From NCBI GenBank assembly GCA_003552765.1, contig PUOI01000544.1:1-10150 (forward strand): DNA of 10,150 nt. The letters are read 5' to 3'. Positions 7,641-10,150 of this stretch are shown here, piece after piece (the first letter of the stretch is position 1; each line of letters starts with the position of its first letter). The DNA is from Candidatus Hydrogenedentota bacterium (GTDB lineage Bacteria; Hydrogenedentota; Hydrogenedentia; Hydrogenedentales; SLHB01). Position numbers and translations under genes: made by a program. Under the pieces are notes generated by a model. The model was not told the DNA's origin and did not search any database. It was given only the letters and a program-made list of their open reading frames with translations.

Positions 7641-9317
7641 TCAGCCGGCTCTCTTGATATGGAGCACCCAATCGCGGAACTCCGTTCTTCCAGGGTAATC
7701 TTCCGGAGCGGGTATGCGGCGGACCGCGCCGCCCGCGACGCCTTCTTCCGGCCGGTATTCGCCCGTGGCGGGATTAAACCACCGGTACACGAATTCCGCG
7801 TCCTCGCTGGCGTCGCTCAGGTCAACCATGGCGCTTCCGCCCCACCGCAAGTAGAGCACGTATTCCTCGCCCGGACGCGCCAGGCAATAGGGTTCCGGGT
7901 ATTCCGCCATCAGATCGGGCCGCGGCTCCATGGTCCACCATTCGACCTCGTCGAAGAAGCTGGCGAAATGCCCCATGGACACGGCGCCCTCGTAGTCGAG
8001 GGTATTCACCTCGGGATCCTCGTCAATGGGCCAAGGGCCAGCGCCGCCGGGGGATTCGGGTACATGGGCCAGCCAGACATGTCCGCCGCCGTAGCTATGC
8101 CCCGCCGCGCCGGAAAGCATCGCCGTCCACGGCCCCAAACGGACTTCGCGTCCACTTGGATTGCCTTCCACGAACTCGTACCACGGTTCGGTGATCACGG
8201 TTGGTTTCGCGGGCTCGCGTTCGTAGTCTTCGCGAATGATCCGGGCGGACATCTCCAGCCGCCACCGCCCATGACCGGTCTGGCTCTGATTGTAATCAAG
8301 CCACGGCTCGTCATGGAGCACCTCGCCGGTGGACCACTGAGGCGCGTCTGCCCCTCCGCCCCATGCGGGAGGCGTGGGATGGGCGCTGATAATCCGTTCG
8401 TAGGGATCTTCATCGCTGATGAGTTGCCCCACGTCCTTCCAGAACGACACATCGAACCCGCCGTAATCGTGCATGTTGTACTCGCCGGCAATCACCCAGA
8501 TGACGTTGTGCGCGCCGAGACGATGAACGAGGTAGCGCCACCACCGCTTGATATTCTCCTCGCCGATGTTCTCCACCATGTTTTCGCGCGTCCACCAGCC
8601 ATGCACCCACACCGTCATGCCTTGCGAATTCGCATAGGCGATCATATCATCCACGCGGCGCATGAGGTCCATGTCCAGTTCCGTGAAGTCCTCTTGCAAC
8701 AGCGAGGCCTCTGGCCCCCATCCGTTGCCCGCCACGAACAACTGTCCAAGGGTAAATCCCTTGTCCGCGCGATCGTCGACAAGTTCCTGGAACGTGGAGA
8801 ACTCGATGCTGCGCTTGGTCCAATTCCACCACGTATCGCCCACCCACAGGAACGGCGTTCCATCGGCGCGAACGAAATGCCTGCCCGCCCGTTCGCCATC
8901 GGTGTTCACCTGGATGAATCCGCGCCGGACCGGGTTTTCGTCCTTTGCGGCCTCGTCCCATGGGCTCACTTCAAGAACGCCCTCTTGGCCGTCCAGTCCG
9001 GGATCATCGGACTGCGTGCGGTATTCCCAACGCCCGGGCAGCGGCGGCGCGAAACGCACGCGCCATGTGTCGCCGCCATCCCAAAAGCCAACCACTTCGA
9101 CGGTCTCTCCCTCGGCCTCGCCCGACACCCCGGCGAATTCGGCCGTCACCAAGTCATGGCCGGGGTCCGGCGCCACATCCATATACGGGTTGTCGTGGGA
9201 ACCCTCCGCGGTCAATTCGGCTTCGTAGACCTCCCACGTGTGAAGTTCGCTTGCCATGGACGGCATGGCCGTCAGAACGGCCACGACACACAGCACGAAA
9301 CGGATTGGAGTATGCAT
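7641..9317 (-). CDS. secreted DUF5060/DUF4038 glycosidase-like protein
   Basis: A 558-residue exported protein. A signal peptide (1-23) has a hydrophobic core VLCVVAVLTAM and likely cleavage near Ser-Met-Ala-Ser; there is no lipobox cysteine. Residues about 27-117 form a DUF5060-type beta domain (WEVYEAEL, VVGFWDGGDTWRVRFAPPLPG). Residues about 135-455 are a DUF4038-type TIM barrel (FLWVGDTWW 156-164, NVIWVIAGEYN 271-281, ITEPWYE 375-381, GAAGHSYGGGHVW 403-415). The last 95 residues look like the small beta domain often found after DUF4038 (YVLYLRWGG, YRWFNPATGEY). Related proteins include the GH140 apiosidases that act on plant cell-wall pectin. Glu279 and Glu377 sit where clan-A barrels keep acid/base and nucleophile, but this is inferred and the substrate is unknown. 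The ATG has AGGAG nine bases upstream. Flanking gaps of 164 and 200 bp suggest its own transcript; no SusCD pair, transporter or other CAZyme is adjacent. Confidence 0.85.
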   Translation of the reverse strand: MHTPIRFVLCVVAVLTAMPSMASELHTWEVYEAELTAEGSHDNPYMDVAPDPGHDLVTAEFAGVSGEAEGETVEVVGFWDGGDTWRVRFAPPLPGRWEYRTQSDDPGLDGQEGVLEVSPWDEAAKDENPVRRGFIQVNTDGERAGRHFVRADGTPFLWVGDTWWNWTKRSIEFSTFQELVDDRADKGFTLGQLFVAGNGWGPEASLLQEDFTELDMDLMRRVDDMIAYANSQGMTVWVHGWWTRENMVENIGEENIKRWWRYLVHRLGAHNVIWVIAGEYNMHDYGGFDVSFWKDVGQLISDEDPYERIISAHPTPPAWGGGADAPQWSTGEVLHDEPWLDYNQSQTGHGRWRLEMSARIIREDYEREPAKPTVITEPWYEFVEGNPSGREVRLGPWTAMLSGAAGHSYGGGHVWLAHVPESPGGAGPWPIDEDPEVNTLDYEGAVSMGHFASFFDEVEWWTMEPRPDLMAEYPEPYCLARPGEEYVLYLRWGGSAMVDLSDASEDAEFVYRWFNPATGEYRPEEGVAGGAVRRIPAPEDYPGRTEFRDWVLHIKRAG

Positions 9318-9395
9318 CGGCTAACACTCCTGGGCTATGCTGGTATGGTTTGGATGCCCCCGGAACGGACTGGAGACAATGCAAAGAAGGCGCCT

Positions 9396-9436
9396 GCCAC
9401 CCGTCAAACCCTACGGTCATGCCACCGTCAGGTCAA
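9396..9436. repeat. imperfect direct repeat upstream of the DUF4038 gene
   Basis: The 164-bp gap at 9318-9481 has no gene. On the minus strand it contains TTGAC-ctGAC-GGTGGC (9436-9421) and TTGACGGGTGGC (9407-9396), two related blocks sharing TTGAC and GGTGGC. Both TTGAC motifs could serve as -35 boxes, but the matching -10 regions (TAGGGT, TTGCAT) are weak. The pair might be a promoter or operator region for the gene at 7641-9317. This rests on pattern only. Confidence 0.2.
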
Positions 9437-9481
9437 TCGGAGCGCGGCGCCCCCATCCTATCAATTTCAATGGCGTACTCG

Positions 9482-9832
9482 CTACTCCCCAAGCGTCACG
9501 TTGTGATGCATGCGCTCAACGAACTCCTCTTCCCCAAGCGTCTCGCGAAAGGCCCTTTCGCGGTTGACCACGTAATCACGCAGTATTTCGCCGCAATCAA
9601 ACACGGCCCGCACAAACACCACGAAGAAAAACACCAGGTTCAAGGTAAGCCAAAGCGCCATTCGGTGAGGGCTGTCCAAAATATGGACAACGTGGGTGCT
9701 CAGCCCCGCCACCACGAGAATCGCTAATAGAAGATAGGCGCTCGCGGGCCTCCCCCGGTTGACCCGTTCCAGGGCATCCAAAAACAGACGTTTAAGGGAA
9801 GTACGGTCTTGCTCCGGATCAGACTCGCTCAT
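9482..9832 (-). CDS. small two-helix membrane protein, unknown function
   Basis: I do not recognise this 116-residue protein. It has a charged cytoplasmic-looking N-terminus (1-30), two hydrophobic segments (about 32-51, AYLLLAILVVAGLSTHVVHI, and about 57-76, ending in FFFVVFVRAVF) with a short loop, and a charged, Glu/Arg-rich C-terminal tail (80-116). No catalytic or metal-binding motif is evident apart from His47, His50, His56, Cys80 and His109-His110. The ATG at 9832 has a strong GGAGGA eight bases upstream and the stop is TAG. It starts 39 bp after the FmdB-family gene, with a short GGCGC/GCGCC hairpin (9857-9872) between them, so the two are probably co-transcribed. The strong ribosome site and coherent topology support a real gene. 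Confidence 0.75.
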   Translation of the reverse strand: MSESDPEQDRTSLKRLFLDALERVNRGRPASAYLLLAILVVAGLSTHVVHILDSPHRMALWLTLNLVFFFVVFVRAVFDCGEILRDYVVNRERAFRETLGEEEFVERMHHNVTLGE

Positions 9833-9871
9833 GACAGGTTTCCTCCGGCGGGGTATGGCGCGTAAAGGCGC

Positions 9872-10081
9872 CTAATTCATCCCGCAGCAGCCCGGGCCGC
9901 AACCACAGCTAGGCGGCATGTCGCCGCCGCTGGCGCTCGAACCGCTCAAAGCCGCAAAGCGCCCTACTTGGCGCTCCAAATCCTTCGACCCGCACGACGG
10001 ACAGGTGGGTATCTCACCGTCGCGCACAAGCAGTTCTATTTCCTTATCACATTGGGCGCACTTGTATTGATAAAGCCGCAT
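9872..10081 (-). CDS. FmdB-family zinc-ribbon protein
   Basis: A 69-residue protein with the FmdB-type zinc ribbon: MRLYQYKCAQCDKEIE at the N-terminus, Cys8-x2-Cys11 and Cys27-x2-Cys30 (TCPSCGS), then a hydrophilic Ser/Gly linker and a second cysteine cluster near the C-terminus (Cys59, Cys61, Cys65, Cys66). The first four cysteines should bind one zinc ion; the tail cluster is common in this family and its role is not known. The family is named after a proposed regulator of formamidase/amidase genes, but most members, like this one, are not beside such a gene and their function is not established. The ATG at 10081 has AAAGGAG nine bases upstream. It is probably the first gene of a two-gene unit with the membrane protein at 9482-9832. 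Confidence 0.88.
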   Translation of the reverse strand: MRLYQYKCAQCDKEIELLVRDGEIPTCPSCGSKDLERQVGRFAALSGSSASGGDMPPSCGCGPGCCGMN

Positions 10082-10126
10082 GATACGTTGCTCCTTTGAA
10101 TTGTTCGCGTCGATTCTCGATACTCA

Positions 10127-10132
10127 ATTCTA
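10127..10132 (-). promoter_or_regulatory. -10-like box upstream of the FmdB-family gene
   Basis: The minus strand reads TAGAAT here, one base from the consensus, about 45 bases before the ATG at 10081. The -35 region would lie at or beyond the edge of the window, so the promoter cannot be completed. Predicted start is near 10120, leaving a leader of about 40 nt that contains the AAAGGAG ribosome site. Confidence 0.35.
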
Positions 10133-10150
10133 CCACCGCATGGCGCCCCA

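Noticed and set aside
7596..9506. 636-codon plus-strand open frame opposite the DUF4038 gene
   Set aside because: Antisense shadow with low-complexity composition, no plausible ribosome site and no recognisable domain; the minus-strand protein has a signal peptide and known domains.

Overview
This is a GC-rich bacterial window (about 60% or a little more by eye). All seven supported genes lie on the minus strand, so transcription runs from high to low coordinates. Gene style suggests an environmental didermic bacterium, perhaps of the Planctomycetes / Hydrogenedentota / Verrucomicrobia type. The hints are a DUF5060/DUF4038 secreted glycosidase-like protein, a large membrane-plus-TPR glycosyltransferase-like protein, a fused SecDF and dispersed palindromic repeats. 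This assignment is an inference; the window contains no rRNA or other taxonomic marker.

Layout, in transcription order: (1) a small FmdB-family zinc-ribbon gene (9872-10081) followed 39 bp later by a 116-residue two-helix membrane protein (9482-9832), probably one transcript; (2) a 164-bp gap, then a secreted DUF5060 + DUF4038 protein (7641-9317), a likely carbohydrate-active enzyme; (3) a 200-bp gap with a 112-bp inverted-repeat element (7501-7612) and a good promoter for the next gene; (4) the conserved tgt-yajC-secDF cluster (7440 down to 2791), with tRNA-guanine transglycosylase first, then YajC, then SecD and SecF fused into one 936-residue protein; (5) an intrinsic terminator (2718-2763) and a consensus -10 box (2692-2697) that separate this cluster from (6) an 834-residue TMTC-like membrane protein with a TPR tail (122-2626); (7) tandem palindromes (21-84) after that gene.

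How the genes relate: YajC and SecDF are accessory parts of the Sec translocon. SecDF uses the proton gradient to pull exported proteins through SecYEG, and YajC binds the same complex. Linkage of tgt to yajC-secDF is an old conserved gene order without a clear functional reason. The secreted glycosidase-like protein would be a Sec client, but its closeness to sec genes is probably chance.

The window is mostly housekeeping. I see no defence system, CRISPR array, prophage or transposase. The points most worth a second look are non-coding: the unusually long, hairpin-rich 313-bp gap between yajC and secDF, which carries a terminator-like hairpin facing the opposite strand with a competing upstream pairing; the inverted-repeat element at 7501-7612; and the near-leaderless promoter at tgt. 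The best start for yajC is a GTG at 6244 with a strong Shine-Dalgarno site, not the TTG next to the tgt stop.
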